From the NCBI RefSeq assembly GCF_033441515.1, contig NZ_JAWQJT010000003.1:992001-1056000 (forward strand): a DNA stretch of 64,000 nucleotides, written 5' to 3'. Position 1 is the first letter of the stretch; every line of letters starts with the position of its first letter. The notes below the pieces were generated by a model. The model searched no databases and had not been told where the DNA came from. It saw only the letters and a list, made by a program, of their open reading frames with translations. This document shows positions 26,921 through 37,961 of this stretch, piece by piece. A program made the translations under genes and the position numbers. The DNA is from Amycolatopsis solani (GTDB taxonomy: Bacteria > Actinomycetota > Actinomycetes > Mycobacteriales > Pseudonocardiaceae).

Positions 26921-28408
26921 TCACGGCTCCGGTCGGGGTTGCACCGGTGCACGGCCGTCCCGGGAGAACGGGAACTCCCGGGACGGCCTCCGCCGCCAGG
27001 CTTCGCCGGCGACGAGCGCACCCAGGACGAGGACGACGATCCCGGCCACGCGCAGCCCCGCGTCCGTGCCCTCGACGAACGCCGTGACGACGTCCCGCGC
27101 GTGCACCGTCCTGGCCAGCGCTTCGGCCACCGTGTGGGATCCGCGGGCGTCCGGGGGCAGCGCGGCCGCGAACTCCGCCGTCATGACCGTGCCGATGACG
27201 GCGACACCGAGCGCGCTCCCGAACTCGCGGGTGGTGGCCTGCAGCCCGGTGCCGACGCCGGCCTGGGCGGGCGGCAGCGAACCCGCGATCACGCCGGACA
27301 GCGTCGGCAGCGCGAGCGTCACGCCGATCCCGGTCACCACGAGCCAGGCCGCGTACCCCGCGTACGGCGTCTCGGCGTCGCTCGTGGACAGCCCGAGCAG
27401 GCCGCCGCCGACGAACGCGAAGGCGAGCGCGACCGTGGCGTCGAGGCCGATGCGGCGGGTCAGAAGCCCCACGTGCCGTCCGCCGAGGATGATCGGGATC
27501 GTCAGCGGGACGATCCCCAGCCCGGTCCCCAGCACGCCGAACCCCTTGGCGTACTGGAGGAACGACGCGTTGACGTAGAACAGCGCGAACATGCCGAAGA
27601 AGACCGTGGTCATGCCGAGGCAGGCGCTGCGCAGGCCCGCGATCCGGAACAGCCGGGGATCGAGCAGCGGGTGCCCGGCCTTCAGCTCGCGGAGCGTCCA
27701 CGCCGTGAACAGCACCGCGGCGGCGGCGAAGCCGGTCACGACGACCGCGCTCCCCCAGCCCGCCTCCGGGCCCTGGACGATCCCGACGAGCAGTGCGACC
27801 GACGCGCCGACGAGCAGCAGCGCCGTCAGCGGGTCGAGCGGACGGTCGTGGCGCGAGGAGACCGGCGCCTTGCGGGCCACCAGCGCGACCGCGACCAGGG
27901 CGACCGGGACGGCGGCGGCGAACAGCCAGCGCCACGAGCCGCCGGACAGGACCAGCCCGCCACCGACGTTGCCCGCGACGCCGCCGATGCCGGTCATCGA
28001 CGCCCAGGTGGCGATCGTGGCGGCCGTGCGGTCCGCGGGCCCGGCGTGCAGCAGCACGGCGAGCGAGTTGGGCAGCACGGCGGCGGCCCCGACGCCGGTG
28101 AGCGCCCGGCCCGCCAGCAGGACGGCGACGTCCGGGGCCACCGCCGACAGCAGCGCGCCCGCCGCGAAGAGGACGAGACCGGCCAGCAGCACGCCCTTGC
28201 GGCCGAACCGGTCGCCCGCGGCCCCGCCGGGGATGACGAGACAGGCGAACACGACGACGTAGGTGTCGACGATCCAGACCAGCGACGACGCGGACGGGTG
28301 CAGCGCGCTCGCGGCGAGCATCGGGACGGCGAGGTTGACCGCCGCGACCATCCCGACGACGAGCACGACGCACGCGCACATCAGGGCGACCAGTTTCTTG
28401 AACTCCAT
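26921..28408 (-). CDS. MFS drug:H+ antiporter, DHA2 (EmrB/QacA) type
   Basis: The 495-residue protein has about 14 hydrophobic segments and MFS motif A in GGAAGDRFGRKGVLL, followed by the DHA2-like motif in AGRALTGVGAAAVLPNSLAVL. It would export a drug-like molecule in exchange for protons. ATG 28408 gives the normal start MEFKKLVALM. A divergent LysR regulator starts 76 nt away. The last codons contain a perfect 14-bp inverted repeat (26953-26966 with 26975-26988) inside the coding sequence, which may help termination. Confidence 0.9.
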   Translation of the reverse strand: MEFKKLVALMCACVVLVVGMVAAVNLAVPMLAASALHPSASSLVWIVDTYVVVFACLVIPGGAAGDRFGRKGVLLAGLVLFAAGALLSAVAPDVAVLLAGRALTGVGAAAVLPNSLAVLLHAGPADRTAATIATWASMTGIGGVAGNVGGGLVLSGGSWRWLFAAAVPVALVAVALVARKAPVSSRHDRPLDPLTALLLVGASVALLVGIVQGPEAGWGSAVVVTGFAAAAVLFTAWTLRELKAGHPLLDPRLFRIAGLRSACLGMTTVFFGMFALFYVNASFLQYAKGFGVLGTGLGIVPLTIPIILGGRHVGLLTRRIGLDATVALAFAFVGGGLLGLSTSDAETPYAGYAAWLVVTGIGVTLALPTLSGVIAGSLPPAQAGVGTGLQATTREFGSALGVAVIGTVMTAEFAAALPPDARGSHTVAEALARTVHARDVVTAFVEGTDAGLRVAGIVVLVLGALVAGEAWRRRPSREFPFSRDGRAPVQPRPEP

Positions 28409-28466
28409 GCGGCCGACGCTAAGGAAGCCGTGGGGTGCCGTGCCACGCAACTTCGTCAAGGCAGAT

Positions 28467-28481
28467 TTGCGTACAGTGCAA
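28467..28481. promoter_or_regulatory. LysR-type T-N11-A palindrome
   Basis: TTGCGTACAGTGCAA lies between the divergent MFS and LysR genes and overlaps the alternative LysR start codon at 28476. Confidence 0.5.
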
Positions 28482-28484
28482 CTC

Positions 28485-29363
28485 GTGGACCTGAACCTCC
28501 TGCGCGTGTTCGACGCGCTGCTGCGGGACGGGAGCGTCACGGCCGCCGCCGAGCGCCTGAACCTGTCGATCCCGGCGACGAGCCGCGCGCTGGGCCGCCT
28601 GCGGCGGGCGATGAACGACCCGATCCTGGTGCGCGCCGGCCGGGGCATGGCCCCGACGCCGTTCGCGCTGCGCACCGCCCCACGCGTCCGGTCCCTGCTG
28701 GAAGAGGCGTCGGCGCTCATCAGCACCGAGGTGGCGATCGCGGACCTCGAGCGCACGTTCACGATCCGCATCAACGACGGCGTGGCGGCCACCCTGGCCA
28801 CGGCGGCGGCCGAAGCGACGGCGGCGGCCGCCCCCGGCGTCACGCTGCGCTTCGTCGCGGAGGGGTCGGAGAGCGCGGAGGCACTGCGCGACGGCTCGAT
28901 CGACCTGGACATCGGCGTGGGCGAGCACGCGGCGCCGGACATCCACAGCGCGGTGCTGTACCGCGAACGCCTGGTCGCGGCGGTGCGCGCGGACAGCCCG
29001 CTGGGCAAGCACCGCCGTCCGACGCTGGCCCAGCTGTGCCGCCACCCGCACGTCTCGGCGTCCCGCCGCGGCCGCGCCCGCGGCCCCCTGGACGACGTCC
29101 TGGCGGCCGCGGGCCTGCACCGCCGGGTGGCCGCGGTCGTGCCGACGTCCGCGGTGGCCGCGCTGGTGGTCTCGTCCAGCGACTACGTGGGCCTGCTGCC
29201 CCAGCGCCTGGCCGAGCAGCACGGCCCGGCACTGGGCCTGCGCTGGTTCCCGGTCCCGGCGGAGCTCCCGGAGGTGGAGGTCCGCCTGTCGTGGCACGCC
29301 CGGCTCGACGCGGACCCGCCGCAACGCTGGCTACGGGAGACGATCACCACCGCCCTCCGCTGA
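28485..29363 (+). CDS. LysR family transcriptional regulator
   Basis: The 292-residue LysR protein has the winged helix at residues 1-60 (DLNLLRVFDALLRDGSVTAAAERLNLSIPATSRALGRLR) and an effector-binding domain in the remainder. GTG 28485 is preferred; GTG 28476 is possible. It is divergent from the MFS exporter and probably controls it. The palindrome TTGC-N7-GCAA (28467-28481), of the T-N11-A kind bound by LysR proteins, lies directly at its start and supports autoregulation plus control of the exporter. Confidence 0.88.
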   Translation: MDLNLLRVFDALLRDGSVTAAAERLNLSIPATSRALGRLRRAMNDPILVRAGRGMAPTPFALRTAPRVRSLLEEASALISTEVAIADLERTFTIRINDGVAATLATAAAEATAAAAPGVTLRFVAEGSESAEALRDGSIDLDIGVGEHAAPDIHSAVLYRERLVAAVRADSPLGKHRRPTLAQLCRHPHVSASRRGRARGPLDDVLAAAGLHRRVAAVVPTSAVAALVVSSSDYVGLLPQRLAEQHGPALGLRWFPVPAELPEVEVRLSWHARLDADPPQRWLRETITTALR

Positions 29364-29392
29364 CGCCCCGCCCCGGTCGCGGCCCAGCCGAC

Positions 29393-29469
29393 CTGAAGGG
29401 GACGTTGCCGGCATCTGATGCGCTGAAGGGGACTTTGCTGTCATCACATGACAGCAAAGTCCCCTTCAG
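29393..29469. repeat. A-A-A' intergenic element 1 (CTGAAGGGGAC family)
   Basis: Half-units start at 29393 and 29423 (CTGAAGGGGACNTTGC), exactly 30 bp apart. An inverted half-unit (29448-29469) pairs perfectly over 22 bp with the second one around a CAC loop. It lies 29 bp after the LysR gene's stop. Confidence 0.8.
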
Positions 29470-29520
29470 GACAGCGGGACCGGCCTGGGGTACCGGACCG
29501 CCCCCCCCCCCCGGGACGTA

Positions 29521-29567
29521 GTGAATGACTCATTCCTGTCGTCCGGTGACAGGAATGAGTCATTCAC
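29521..29567. repeat. TGAATGACTCATTCC hairpin, copy 1
   Basis: Perfect 20-bp arms GTGAATGACTCATTCCTGTC (29521-29540) and its complement (29548-29567) surround a 7-nt loop. A run of 12 C lies just upstream at 29501-29512. Confidence 0.8.
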
Positions 29568-29610
29568 GTCATCGGCCCGGCGCGCGGGTCCGGTGTGGCA
29601 CGATTCTCCT

Positions 29611-30054
29611 GTGACCAGCACCGCCGCCTCGGCGCAGTACCTGCGCGACCTCGCGCTGCTCCGGCGCGTCCGGGATCGGATCGACCGCGAGTACGCGCAG
29701 CCGCTCGATGTCGAGGCGCTCGCGAGCGGGGTGAACATGTCGGCCGGGCACCTCAGCCGGCAGTTCCGGAAAGCCTACGGAGAGTCACCGTACTCGTACC
29801 TCATGACGCGGCGGATCGAACGGGCGATGGCGCTGCTGCGCACGGGCGAGCTGAGCGTCACCGAGGTCTGCTTCACCGTCGGCTTCTCGTCGCTCGGCAC
29901 CTTCAGCACCCGGTTCGCCGAGCTGGTGGGCATGCCCCCGAGCGTCTACCGGGAGCAGCAGGCCGAGGCCACGGTCGGGATGCCGGCGTGCGTCGCCAAA
30001 CAGGTCACCAGACCGATCAGGAATCGAGAAGCGCGCCCGCAGGCGCACACATAG
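29611..30054 (+). CDS. AraC-family HTH regulator
   Basis: The 147-residue protein consists essentially of the AraC double helix-turn-helix (residues about 10-115): LRRVRDRIDREYAQPLDVEALASGVNMSAGHLSRQFRKAYG, then VTEVCFTVGFSSLGTFSTRFAELVGMPPSVYR. There is no separate sensor domain. Such short AraC proteins usually pair with a VOC gene, and the VOC gene starts 10 nt downstream here. Its C-terminal tail IRNREARPQ reappears in the truncated copy at 30723. Confidence 0.87.
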   Translation: MTSTAASAQYLRDLALLRRVRDRIDREYAQPLDVEALASGVNMSAGHLSRQFRKAYGESPYSYLMTRRIERAMALLRTGELSVTEVCFTVGFSSLGTFSTRFAELVGMPPSVYREQQAEATVGMPACVAKQVTRPIRNREARPQAHT

Positions 30055-30064
30055 TGTGACGGCC

Positions 30065-30475
30065 ATGGACGTCACCATTCACTCGAGCTTCCTCCCCCAC
30101 ACCGACCCGGAAGCCTCGCTCGCCTTCTACCGCGACCTGCTCGGCTTCGAGGTCCGCCAGAACGTCAAGTTCGGCGGGCAGCAGTGGATCACCGTCGGCC
30201 CGCCGAACCAGCCGGACACCGCCATCGTGCTGACGCCGGTGGGCGTGACGCCCGGAACCACCGACGACGAGCGCCGCATGATCGCCGAGATGATGGCCAA
30301 GGGCACCTACGCCGGGGTCAACCTGGCGACCAAGGACCTCGACGCCCTGTTCGCGAAGCTCCAGGCGGGCGGCGGCGAAGTCGTCCAGGAGCCGATCGAC
30401 CAGCCCTACGGCGTGCGCGACTGCTCCTTCCGCGACCCCGCCGGCAACCTGCTGCGCATCGAGGAGCTGCGCTGA
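30065..30475 (+). CDS. VOC (glyoxalase/bleomycin-resistance fold) protein
   Basis: The 136-residue VOC protein begins with the usual HSSFLPHTDPEASLAFYRDLLGFEV strand and ends FRDPAGNLLRIEELR, giving the paired beta-alpha-beta modules of the fold. Glu in LRIEELR and the early His/Asp positions are candidate ligands. It may bind a metal, or a drug as bleomycin-resistance proteins do. ATG 30065 is chosen; the AraC gene precedes it, so the regulator and VOC protein form one unit. It overlaps the remnant MFS reading frame by 4 bases. Confidence 0.85.
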   Translation: MDVTIHSSFLPHTDPEASLAFYRDLLGFEVRQNVKFGGQQWITVGPPNQPDTAIVLTPVGVTPGTTDDERRMIAEMMAKGTYAGVNLATKDLDALFAKLQAGGGEVVQEPIDQPYGVRDCSFRDPAGNLLRIEELR

Positions 30476-30732
30476 CCACGACCGCGCCCGGCGACCGCGA
30501 GGTGCTGCGCGACCGGCGGATCGCCGCCCTGCTCCTGGGGGACCTCCTGGCCAACGTCGGCACGGGCATGCTGCGGGTCGCCATGCCGGTGCAGACGCTG
30601 TCCCCGCACGGCGGCGTGCCGAAGGCGATCTCCATCGGGCTCGTCGAGACGGCGCCGCTCGGCCTGGCCCTCGGCGGGCCGCCGATCGAGCCGGCCGGCC
30701 GCACACCGGAAAGGGAACCGACATGTGCCTGA
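30472..30732 (+). pseudogene. Remnant of an MFS exporter gene (N-terminal only)
   Basis: In frame after the VOC gene, the sequence reads LRDRRIAALLLGDLLANVGTGMLRVAMPVQTLSPHGGVPKAISIGLVETAPLGLALGG, the first one and a half membrane segments of an MFS transporter. It then runs into unrelated codons and a stop. A whole exporter would be about 400 residues, so this is a deletion remnant. The 4-base overlap with the VOC stop suggests that the VOC and exporter genes were once translationally coupled. Confidence 0.65.
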
Positions 30733-30980
30733 GCTTCACCGCCGCCGCACGAAAGCACTTCGGCGAATTGGCGCTGCTGCGCCGCGTCCGCGATCGCATC
30801 GACCGCGAATGCGCGCGACCGCTCGACATCGAAGCGCTGGCGCGCGCCGCGGACCTGTCCGTCGCGCAATTCGTCCGCCGGTTCCAGGACGCTTACGGCC
30901 TTTCCCCGCACGAATACCGGCGGGCCACCGAAGCGGTCCGGAATCGAGAAGCACGGGCCGCCGGTCCGAAAGTAGCGTGA
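30723..30980 (+). CDS. Truncated AraC-family protein (partial duplicate)
   Basis: The 85-residue protein begins with a first helix-turn-helix nearly identical to that of the AraC protein at 29611 (ELALLRRVRDRIDRECARPLDIEALARAADLS) and continues to DAYGLSPHEYRRATEA. It then jumps directly to RNREARAAGPKVA, which matches the tail RNREARPQAHT of the full copy. The second helix-turn-helix is missing. It could still be expressed as a one-domain DNA-binding protein controlling the UvrA-like gene 49 nt downstream, or be a decayed duplicate. Confidence 0.7.
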   Translation: MCLSFTAAARKHFGELALLRRVRDRIDRECARPLDIEALARAADLSVAQFVRRFQDAYGLSPHEYRRATEAVRNREARAAGPKVA

Positions 30981-31029
30981 TTCCCATCGAAGAACGTCGC
31001 AGGATCCCGACCGAAGCTGGAGCACCCCG

Positions 31030-33408
<2,379 letters not shown>

Positions 33409-33412
33409 CCGA

Positions 33413-33499
33413 AGCGCCCCAATGTGGCGTTCGGTGCGTCCAGCGCACCCAATGTGGCGTTCGGTGCGTTGAACGCAACCAACGCCACATTGGGGCGCT
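33413..33499. repeat. A-A-A' intergenic element 4 (CCAATGTGGCGTT family)
   Basis: The core CCAATGTGGCGTTCGGTGCG occurs at 33419 and again at 33449, 30 bp apart. The inverted half-unit AACGCCACATTGGGGCGC (33481-33498) pairs perfectly over 18 bp with the first copy and less well with the second. It lies 4 bp after the UvrA-like gene. Confidence 0.78.
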
Positions 33500-33592
33500 C
33501 GTATACCAGCGCGGCCGGTAGGGCTGGCCCCCCGAACGTGCCGGAGGCGCGCAGGATTCCGCGCGGGACCGCCGCGGCGAAGACTCTCCCTG

Positions 33593-34609
33593 GTGACCAC
33601 CACTGAGAACCTCGTCGGCAGCGACTTCGCCCGGCTGAGCCGCCGCATCTCCGCCGCCGGGCTGATGGCACGCCGTCCCGGCTACTACGCCGCCCGGATC
33701 ACGATCGTCGCCGTCCTCTTCGCCGCCGGGTGGGTGGCCTTCGCGCTGCTCGGGAACTCGTGGTGGCAGCTCGCCGTCGCCGCTTTCCAGGCCTTCGTGT
33801 TCGGGCAGATCGCCCTGCTGTCCCACGACCTCGCGCACAAGCAGGTGTTCCGGCGGCGCCGTCCCACCGAGATCGCCGGGCTGCTCGCCGGGGACCTCGG
33901 CGTCGGGATGAGCTACGGCTGGTGGATGGACAAGCACACCCGCCACCACGCCAACCCGAACCACGAGGAACTCGACCCCGACGTCGACCCGGACATCCTG
34001 GTGTGGTCGAAGGACCAGGCGCGCGCGAGCCGCGGGGTGCCGCGGTTCATCGGGCGGTACCAGGCGTTCCTGTTCTTCCCGTTGCTCACCCTCGAAGGGC
34101 TGAACCTGCACTGGTCGGGGATCCGCGCCGTGCGCAAACCGGGGCTGCGCCACCGCAAGACCGAAGCCGCGCTGCTCGCCGCGCACCACATCCTCTACTT
34201 CGGCGCGCTGTTCACCGTGCTCTCCCCGGGGATGGCGGTGCTCTTCTTCGCCGTCCACCAAGGATTGTGGGGTGTCTACATGGGATCGATCTTCGCGCCG
34301 AACCACAAGGGCATGCCGACGCTGACCGGGCCCGCCGAGCTCGACTTCCTCCGCAAGCAGGTGCTGACGTCCCGCAACGTCCGCGGCGGCCTGGTCACCG
34401 ACGTCGCCCTCGGCGGCCTCAACTACCAGATCGAGCACCACCTGTTCCCGAGCATGCCGTCGCCGCACCTGCGGCGGGCGCAGCCGATCGTCCAGGCCTA
34501 CTGCGCCGAGCTCGGCGTCCCCTACCTGCAGACGAGCCTGGCCGAGTCCTACCGGCAGGCGCTCACCCACCTGCATGAAGCTGGGGCGCCTCTCAGGAAC
34601 CGTTCGTAG
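33593..34609 (+). CDS. Membrane fatty acid desaturase
   Basis: The 338-residue membrane desaturase has the three histidine boxes HDLAHK, HTRHH and QIEHH that bind the di-iron centre, plus NPNHEELDPDVDPD after box two. The QIEHH box is typical of front-end and actinobacterial DesA3-like acyl desaturases. Membrane segments lie at about 35-75 and 190-225. It would introduce a double bond in an acyl lipid, needing an external electron donor not encoded next to it. GTG 33593 is the start used; no strong SD is visible. Confidence 0.88.
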   Translation: MTTTENLVGSDFARLSRRISAAGLMARRPGYYAARITIVAVLFAAGWVAFALLGNSWWQLAVAAFQAFVFGQIALLSHDLAHKQVFRRRRPTEIAGLLAGDLGVGMSYGWWMDKHTRHHANPNHEELDPDVDPDILVWSKDQARASRGVPRFIGRYQAFLFFPLLTLEGLNLHWSGIRAVRKPGLRHRKTEAALLAAHHILYFGALFTVLSPGMAVLFFAVHQGLWGVYMGSIFAPNHKGMPTLTGPAELDFLRKQVLTSRNVRGGLVTDVALGGLNYQIEHHLFPSMPSPHLRRAQPIVQAYCAELGVPYLQTSLAESYRQALTHLHEAGAPLRNRS

Positions 34610-34619
34610 ACTCGGCACC

Positions 34620-35681
34620 ATGAGGAAGACGATCGCGGGGCTGCGTGACCTGCCGGCGGCGTTCGGCGCGAAGGCGGCCGGCGCACGAGCCGAGCGGATG
34701 CGCGCTTCGCCGCAGTTCGACGGGAAGGTGTTCCGCAACACCGCTCCGCGCCTACCGATGACCGCGGCGGCGATGCGCACCATCTTCCGCGAGATGTTCT
34801 TCGGCGAACACCGCGAACTCCGCAAACCGGGCGGAGCGGTGCCCCTGGTCGCGGCCGAGCCGGTCGAATCGGCCGACGGCGTGCACCTGACCTGGTACGG
34901 CCACGCGTCCACGCTGGTCGAGCTCGACGGCGCCCGCGTGCTGCTGGACCCGGTGTGGAGCGAGCGGGTGTCCCCCGCGGCGTTCGCCGGCCCGCGGCGG
35001 CTGCACGAGCCGCCGGTACCGCTGTCGGGCCTCGGCCGGATCGACGCGGTGGTCATTTCGCACGACCACTACGACCACCTCGACCTGGCGACCATCCGCT
35101 CGCTGGTGGCCACGTCGGACGCGCCGTTCCTGGTACCGCTCGGCGTGGGCGCGCACCTCGAACGCTGGCGCGTCCCGGCGGCCCGGATCATCGAGCTCGA
35201 CTGGCGCGAAGAGGCCACGGTGGCGGGCGTCCGGTTCGTGGCGACGCCGGCCCAGCACTTCTCCGGCCGCGGCCTCTCGAACGACAGCACCCTGTGGACG
35301 TCGTGGGCGCTGCTCGGCCCGGCACACCGGGTGTTCTACAGCGGCGACACCGGGTACTTCGACGGTTTCGCCGCGATCGGCGAGGAGCACGGCCCGTTCG
35401 ACGCGGCACTGATCCAGGTCGGCGCGTACGCCCCGACCTGGCCGGACATCCACATGACCCCGGAGGAAGGCGTCGCGGCGGGGATCGACGTCCGGGCGAA
35501 GCTGCTGGTCCCGGTGCACTGGGCGACGTTCCAGCTGGCGATGCACCCGTGGGGCGAGCCGGCCGACCGCGTGTGGCGCGAGGCCAAGGCGGCCGACCTC
35601 GAGCTGGCGATCCCCCGCCCGGGCGAGCGCATCGACGTCACCGCGCCGCCGCCGGTCGACGGCTGGTGGCAGTCGCTGTGA
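34620..35681 (+). CDS. Metallo-beta-lactamase fold hydrolase (NAPE-PLD/UlaG-like)
   Basis: The 353-residue metallo-hydrolase has the metal motif SHDHYDHLD and later ligands in PAQHFSGRG, YSGDTGYFDG and PVHWATF. An N-terminal stretch, MTAAAMRTIFREMFFGEHRELRKPGG, resembles the lead of NAPE-PLD-like phospholipases. This class cleaves phosphodiesters in lipids. ATG 34620 is chosen; an upstream ATG at 34575 would overlap the desaturase gene by 35 bp. It overlaps the Smr gene by GTGA. Confidence 0.85.
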   Translation: MRKTIAGLRDLPAAFGAKAAGARAERMRASPQFDGKVFRNTAPRLPMTAAAMRTIFREMFFGEHRELRKPGGAVPLVAAEPVESADGVHLTWYGHASTLVELDGARVLLDPVWSERVSPAAFAGPRRLHEPPVPLSGLGRIDAVVISHDHYDHLDLATIRSLVATSDAPFLVPLGVGAHLERWRVPAARIIELDWREEATVAGVRFVATPAQHFSGRGLSNDSTLWTSWALLGPAHRVFYSGDTGYFDGFAAIGEEHGPFDAALIQVGAYAPTWPDIHMTPEEGVAAGIDVRAKLLVPVHWATFQLAMHPWGEPADRVWREAKAADLELAIPRPGERIDVTAPPPVDGWWQSL

Positions 35682-35932
35682 AGCTCAAGCTGGACCTGCA
35701 CGACATCTACAACCGCGGCGGCGAGATCGACCGGGCGCTGCGGGCGATCATCGACGAGGCCGTCGCCAAGAAAGCGCCGCTGGTCGAGATCATCCCCGGC
35801 AAGGGGTCGGGTCAGCTGAAGAAGCACGTCCTGCGGTTCCTCGAGCGCAAGGACGTCAAGGCGCTCTACCACCGGGTCGAGAAGGACAAGGACAACTTCG
35901 GGCGGGTGTTCGTGCACTTCCGCTGGAAGTGA
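35678..35932 (+). CDS. Small Smr-domain protein
   Basis: The 84-residue protein is a stand-alone Smr domain: KLDLHDIYNRGGEIDRALRAIIDEA with the LDLH motif, and VEIIPGKGSGQLKKHVLRFL with the GxGxG-type turn. Smr domains nick or bind nucleic acids; some cleave RNA during ribosome rescue. GTG 35678 overlaps the MBL-fold stop. Its stop abuts the convergent gene with no spacer, within TGATCA. Confidence 0.87.
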   Translation: MKLKLDLHDIYNRGGEIDRALRAIIDEAVAKKAPLVEIIPGKGSGQLKKHVLRFLERKDVKALYHRVEKDKDNFGRVFVHFRWK

Positions 35933-36526
35933 TCAGAACCGGCTGTCGTGGCGGGCTTCGGCCCACTCGCGGTCCCACGCCGCCGCGTGGAGGCGGCCGA
36001 GGACGAACCGGGCGGCGCCGTACAGGCCGGCCAGGGATCCGGTGATCACGACCCAGAGCAGGATCGCCGCGAACACGCCGTCGGCCGCCGAGGTGGCCGG
36101 GGACAGCGGCTCGGCCGTCAGCTCGCCGCGCTGGTCGAGCCACACGGACACGCGGCTGCCCGCCGGGCTGCCCGCGTCGGCGAGGACGTCGCCGGTGTGG
36201 CGGGCGCCGCGGGCGTCGAACCAGGCCGCCTGGACCGTCGTCTGGTCGGCCGGGGCGCCGGCGCCGTCGGTGCTGTAGGTCTGGCTGGGCGCCGCGGCGA
36301 GGGACACCGCCGTGGCCGGGTGGCGGGTCGTGCGCTCCTGCTCGGCGCGGGTGGTCTGCGCCGCGTAGGTCTCGGAGCCGAAAGCCGCCGCGAACGGCAC
36401 GGCCAGCAACGCGCCGGCGATCACCAAGAGCAGCAAGAGGGACTCGAAGCGGTCGCCCGTGCGCGCCAGCGGGTTGCGCCCGGGGTGCAACCGGCGCCGG
36501 AACCGGGTGATCCGTCCGCTGCGCAT
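35933..36526 (-). CDS. Rv1733c-like double-spanning membrane protein
   Basis: The 197-residue protein resembles Rv1733c: a basic N-terminus with RLHPGRNPLARTGDRFE, a membrane helix (LLLLLVIAGALLAVPFAAAFG), a central extracytoplasmic domain with QAAWFDARGARHTGDVL and VSVWLDQRGE, and a second helix (FAAILLWVVITGSLAGLYG). The function of the family is unknown; in mycobacteria it belongs to the dormancy set. No clear regulator site is seen upstream. Confidence 0.8.
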   Translation of the reverse strand: MRSGRITRFRRRLHPGRNPLARTGDRFESLLLLLVIAGALLAVPFAAAFGSETYAAQTTRAEQERTTRHPATAVSLAAAPSQTYSTDGAGAPADQTTVQAAWFDARGARHTGDVLADAGSPAGSRVSVWLDQRGELTAEPLSPATSAADGVFAAILLWVVITGSLAGLYGAARFVLGRLHAAAWDREWAEARHDSRF

Positions 36527-36647
36527 GCGCGACTCACTCCTCCCAGAAAAACGTCATCTCGATAACAGTGTGCGCGCAGGGGCTCGACTTTCTCTCGTAA
36601 ATGGGATGCGGCCCACCTGTGAACCGGTGCACAACCACCCGGTCGCG

Positions 36648-37772
36648 CTAACTCGCCGCGATCGCCGACCACAGCGCGTGAGCGATTTCCGGTCCGGTGA
36701 CGTCGGTGTGGGCGCGGACGAACCGGTCTGCGCGGAGGTTGTGCGGCACCCCCGGCCGCCAGCGGTAGGTCCCGGTGACCGGCAGCAGCTCCGCGGCGAC
36801 GGCTTCCGCGGTCCGCTGCGCGCCGTTGCGGCCCATGCCGCCGTACGGGCTCGGCGCGTCCCCGGCGAGGGACGCCGTCTGGCCCGCGATCCGGGAGGCG
36901 ATGGCGTAGGCGACGCCGACCGCGAGGTCGTTGGCGGTGTGCGTGACGAGGATCGGGCCGGTCACCACCCGCTCGTCCAGGACCCCGCGGAACGCGCCCG
37001 GCGCCCCGCCGCCCCAGTCCGCCGCGAAGCCGTGGTGCGAGAACGCCGCCTGCAGCAGGGTCAGCGTCGCCACCGAGCCGGCGGGCCGTGCGGCGGCAGC
37101 CGCGGTCACCAGCCGGCCGCCGAAGCTGTGGCCGACGAGGTGGATCTTCGGCCCGGCGAGCGTGGCCAGCAGCGGCGCGAGCCCGTGTTCGCCCACGGTC
37201 CCGGCGCGGGCCTTCATCTCGTAGTAGGCGAGGAAGTCGAGCAGGTGCACCGCCGCGTCCGTGCCGAGGCGGTCCATGACCGTGCCGCCGGGGAGGGTGA
37301 ACAGCTGCGTCGACGCGTCTTCGCGGTCGTCCGCCCCACGGGCGGCCACGGAGAGCAGCGCGGCGGCGAACGCCGTGCGCGCGGTCGCGCGGGACGCCAG
37401 CGCGGGCACCAGCCCGGCCGCCGCGTCGATGGTGAGCCGCTGGTCCGGCACGAGATCGCGCAGCAGGTCGAGGCGCTCGTCCAGCCCGGCGCCGACCTCG
37501 ACCCCGGCGATCTTCCGCGACGGCCACAACACACAGGCGAACGCGATCCGCCGCCCGGGCACGCCGCCGCCCACCGACCGCATCGACCCGGCGAGCGCGG
37601 AGTAGAGCAGGCGCGCGACGAGGTGGCCGTTGTTCCAGCCGTGGCAGAGGACGACGAGGTCGGTGACCGCCGGATCGGCCGCGAGCGCCCGCACGGCGCC
37701 GTCCCCATCGCCGACGACGGCACCCGCCCGGTCGAACTCGACCTCGGCGGCCGGGAATCCGCACAGCTGCAC
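36648..37772 (-). CDS. Alpha/beta-fold serine hydrolase-like protein
   Basis: The 374-residue cytoplasmic protein has an alpha/beta hydrolase elbow, GHSFGG, in KIHLVGHSFGGRLVTAAAAA, and an early LVVLCHGWNNGHLVARLLY strand with HGW near the oxyanion hole. Asp and His candidates follow in VTHTANDLAVG and RWRPGVPHNLR. It resembles uncharacterised actinobacterial proteins of similar length. GTG 37772 is the start used. It stands alone, flanked by repeat-rich intergenic DNA on its 5' side. Confidence 0.75.
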   Translation of the reverse strand: MQLCGFPAAEVEFDRAGAVVGDGDGAVRALAADPAVTDLVVLCHGWNNGHLVARLLYSALAGSMRSVGGGVPGRRIAFACVLWPSRKIAGVEVGAGLDERLDLLRDLVPDQRLTIDAAAGLVPALASRATARTAFAAALLSVAARGADDREDASTQLFTLPGGTVMDRLGTDAAVHLLDFLAYYEMKARAGTVGEHGLAPLLATLAGPKIHLVGHSFGGRLVTAAAAARPAGSVATLTLLQAAFSHHGFAADWGGGAPGAFRGVLDERVVTGPILVTHTANDLAVGVAYAIASRIAGQTASLAGDAPSPYGGMGRNGAQRTAEAVAAELLPVTGTYRWRPGVPHNLRADRFVRAHTDVTGPEIAHALWSAIAAS

Positions 37773-37884
37773 GGCGTCCTCCTAGGGCGACGACTCCCGG
37801 GGAAGTCGCACACACCCGGGCGCCCGTTACTCGCCGCCGCTCGTCCATTCGCGGCCCGGCAGCCCCGCGCGGGGTCTCGCCGAG

Positions 37885-37961
37885 CTGAAGGGGACGTTGC
37901 TGTCATCTGATGCACTGAAGGGGACGTTCCTGTCATCACATGCCAGCAAAGTCCCCGTCAG
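37885..37961. repeat. A-A-A' intergenic element 2 (CTGAAGGGGAC family)
   Basis: Half-units start at 37885 and 37915, 30 bp apart; the inverted half-unit spans 37940-37961. The inverted unit matches the first half-unit with three differences and the second with four. Confidence 0.78.
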
